Shown in pieces: positions 61,879 through 64,000 of a stretch of 64,000 nt of DNA (within the stretch, counting starts at the first letter, position 1; every line of letters starts with the position of its first letter). Below the pieces are notes generated by a model. It ran no database searches and was not told the origin of the DNA. It saw only the letters and a list, made by a program, of their open reading frames with translations. The translations under genes were made by a program, and so were the position numbers. This DNA is from Pardosa pseudoannulata. Taxonomy: Eukaryota > Arthropoda > Arachnida > Araneae > Lycosidae. The stretch lies in NCBI GenBank assembly GCA_032207245.1, contig CM063498.1, positions 60,361,036 to 60,425,035 of the forward strand. Direction: 5' to 3'.

Positions 61879-62626
61879 CAGGGTCATTTTGACCCCTTTA
61901 GTTATGAAAGCAGATGCAGAGTTTTTCATGCTTATATTTTTTTCACAGAAATAATTTATTTTAGAGATGTATATTCTCGTTAATTTAGATTACTCAATGT
62001 AAGTGGTTAAAGTTAAAATAGCAGTTTCCTAGGTAGTCCCAAATCAGTAATCCAGTAAGTTTGATATCTGTAATCAAGTTCATTATCACTTCACCTTGAA
62101 ATTTTTCGATCTTCTATTAAATTTCTGAGGCATGGGAAATACCATTTTGCCCCCCTCTCCCCCCAAAAAAGAGAACTATTTGATTACAGATTGATAAATG
62201 TGTTCCTGCATCAGAAATGTGGAATAAATTTATTGAAAAATGCAAAATATTACATTTATCTCACAGTTATTCTCATCAAAAGCTATTTGTTAATTTAAGC
62301 AACATATGCCTAATAAAGCTGAAAATATGGAATAAAACTTTGATACAAAAACATCTTCAATAGATTTCATTACCTAGGAAAACATAAAACAAATCCTCTA
62401 ATACATTTAGTTAAAAAAGTTGACATGAAATTAACACATTGCATTATTGTAATAGTAGTTACAGAACTAGCATTACAATAACATAATTCAATAAACTATC
62501 AAGTAATAAAATATAAATTACAAAATATATTTAAATTATGTATTATTGGCAATGTATGACATTTAAAATTGTTTTATTGTTGTTATTTCAGTAGTTTTAT
62601 TAAAGGGTCAAAATGACTCCTAATTG
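61879..62626. repeat. Inverted GGGTCATTTTGACC pair, possible degenerate element
   Basis: GGGTCATTTTGACCCCTTTA at 61879 and TTAAAGGGTCAAAATGACTC near 62603 are inverted copies about 0.74 kb apart. Each is itself nearly palindromic, so orientation is ambiguous, and no clean target duplication was found. Confidence 0.3.
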
Positions 62627-63069
62627 CTGTTTCAAGTATCATTTGCACAGTAAAAATAAAAATTATTAAATTTTAACTTTGCATGTTAATGTCAAAAAAC
62701 AAAAATTTTTCTTTTAAATATGTAATAATTCTTTAGCTTAGGATATTTTAATCTTTTCATTTCTACTATCACAACTTAACCAAACAACATTGTCAATGTG
62801 GAGAGAAGAAAATACAAAAAAACATCATTATTATTATTTGTATTTTATTGTATTCTTCATTATTCATCCATATTCTTCATACATTGTAACATAAAAAAAA
62901 AAAAAAATGTGGACAAAATCTGCACTGATGACCTGTCTAAAAATGCAACAAACATGACTCAGATGGGCTGCATGCAAATGACACAATATTCAAAGTTGTT
63001 ATCACATGGTTTTTGAAAGTGTAAAAACCTAATCCACAATGAAGACAGATCAAAAACATCATACTTGTT

Positions 63070-63179
63070 GGCAACCAAATGGTTAGGGTGCTGATCTTCG
63101 GTACCAGAGTTTGTGGGTTCAAATACCACTGTAGCTTGGATGTTTGTAGCCATTCTGAATCGGCTTTAGATCCTCACTA
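63070..63179 (+). repeat. tRNA-derived SINE, 3'-truncated
   Basis: Same family as the copies at 17.8, 35.9 and 45.7 kb. A-box-like AAATGGTTAGGGTGC, B-box-like GGGTTCAAATACC, then the shared body GTTTGTAGCCATT, ATCGGCTTTA. The family tail (AGTAGGTCCCGGTCTCATT and on) is missing after GATCCTCAC. Confidence 0.7.
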
Positions 63180-64000
63180 GAAGAAAAATGTTAATGAGTG
63201 ATTTTAACTTAATTTATCTATGTTTTAAAAATTAATCAAAATCAGTTGGTTTCCACGTTGCATGACATTCATGTTGTTATTAATATTGCACAATTTACCC
63301 CATCACAAAAGCAAGGGAATTCACATTAGTTTAGGTGCAGTTGCAATTAAAGTGGTTGAAAGAACAAAGAACAGAATTTAAAAAAAAAAGAATCTGAGAT
63401 TTATTTAGCAAGCCCTCCTAATAAAGACTTGGGGGGGGGGACCTGTACTTATCAATATATAGGTGTGTGAACCAGCCAATCAGGATTCTTAATGGTTAGT
63501 CACATGGGGATGCCTTTGATGTGGCTTAAGCGTCATTGACTTATATGGAGAGCAGGATTTAGTGAAAATTAATTTTTGGTGAATTCGTTTTCATCAATTC
63601 TAAAGTAAGAACAAAAGAAATTCACTAAGGTTTACCAAAAAAGGATAGATTTGCCCCAAAATTATTTTAAAATACATTTATTATTACATTGATTAGTTTA
63701 AAGTTAAAAATGTAATTACATATGTGTATGTATGTGTGTGTAGATATGTATATATGTTTTAAGAATTTGTGTAACATCAGCATATTAAAAAGTATGCATT
63801 ATTTGGGGTGTATTTATGTGTGTGTATATAGTATATCATTAATTTGTAAAATTACATGTTGGCTAAATTGTGCTAGTTTTAGAAATTGGAATGTTGGCAA
63901 ATGACTTTTGAAATTGAGATGTTTTTAAAGATATCCTTTAAAGATATTTTCCTTGAAAAAGCAGAATAGTGGTTGTATCTCTAACTTTGAGTTGGTTAAA

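Larger units (their letters stand above)
61444..64000 (+). other. ZSWIM8 intron 10 (continues off the window)
   Basis: No family-like reading frame was seen to the right of exon 10. The stretch is AT-rich, with a T-run, a G-run near 63430, a truncated SINE at 63070-63179 and a pair of GGGTCA-containing inverted segments near 61879 and 62607. It is read as intron leading to exons outside the window. Confidence 0.6.

Overview
This is an AT-rich eukaryotic (animal) sequence with one recognisable host protein-coding gene and a dense, layered population of transposable-element remnants. The host gene has spliced exons with GT/AG borders and phase-consistent introns. The repeats are Tc1/mariner, hAT-like, TTAA-flanked piggyBac-like elements, tRNA-derived SINEs, a LINE fragment and a possible solo LTR. 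Together these suggest an arthropod, probably an arachnid. The lineage call is inference; no database was searched.

Right third (about 46.9-64 kb, + strand): the 5' part of a ZSWIM8 orthologue (Dorado in fly, EBAX-1 in worm), the substrate receptor of a Cullin-RING E3 ligase known for target-directed microRNA degradation. Ten coding exons were placed by splice sites and reading phase, encoding about 731 residues. These include an acidic/aromatic N-terminus, a BC-box/Cullin-box-like stretch, a SWIM zinc motif and the conserved downstream block. The gene runs off the right edge; the C-terminal half is not in the window. Its introns carry a hAT-like insertion, a 91-bp TTAA MITE and a truncated SINE.

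Left part (1-14 kb): interspersed repeat remnants, a 0.47-kb element with terminal inverted repeats (TIRs), and a complete 659-bp hAT-like element. A 3.54-kb tandem duplication begins inside that hAT element. Each unit of the duplication contains a 623-bp TTAA-flanked element and a roughly 690-bp TIR element. A 286-bp tandem array follows directly.

Middle (14-46 kb): mostly non-coding, with a TIR element carrying a solo-LTR-like insert, a composite TA/CA/TATG microsatellite, and TTAA MITEs. A LINE RNase H remnant lies next to a duplicated 3' segment, one copy of which was split by a piggyBac-like insertion, giving an empty-site/filled-site pair. Further on are an internally deleted mariner, a possible Helitron end, a minisatellite, a second copy of the 658-bp hAT element, and a Tc1-like element (DD34E layout, first Asp now Asn, premature stop) nested inside another hAT-like element. 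A 58-bp perfect palindrome and a 404-bp hAT MITE lie upstream of ZSWIM8. No rRNA, CRISPR array, functional tRNA or prokaryotic feature was seen.
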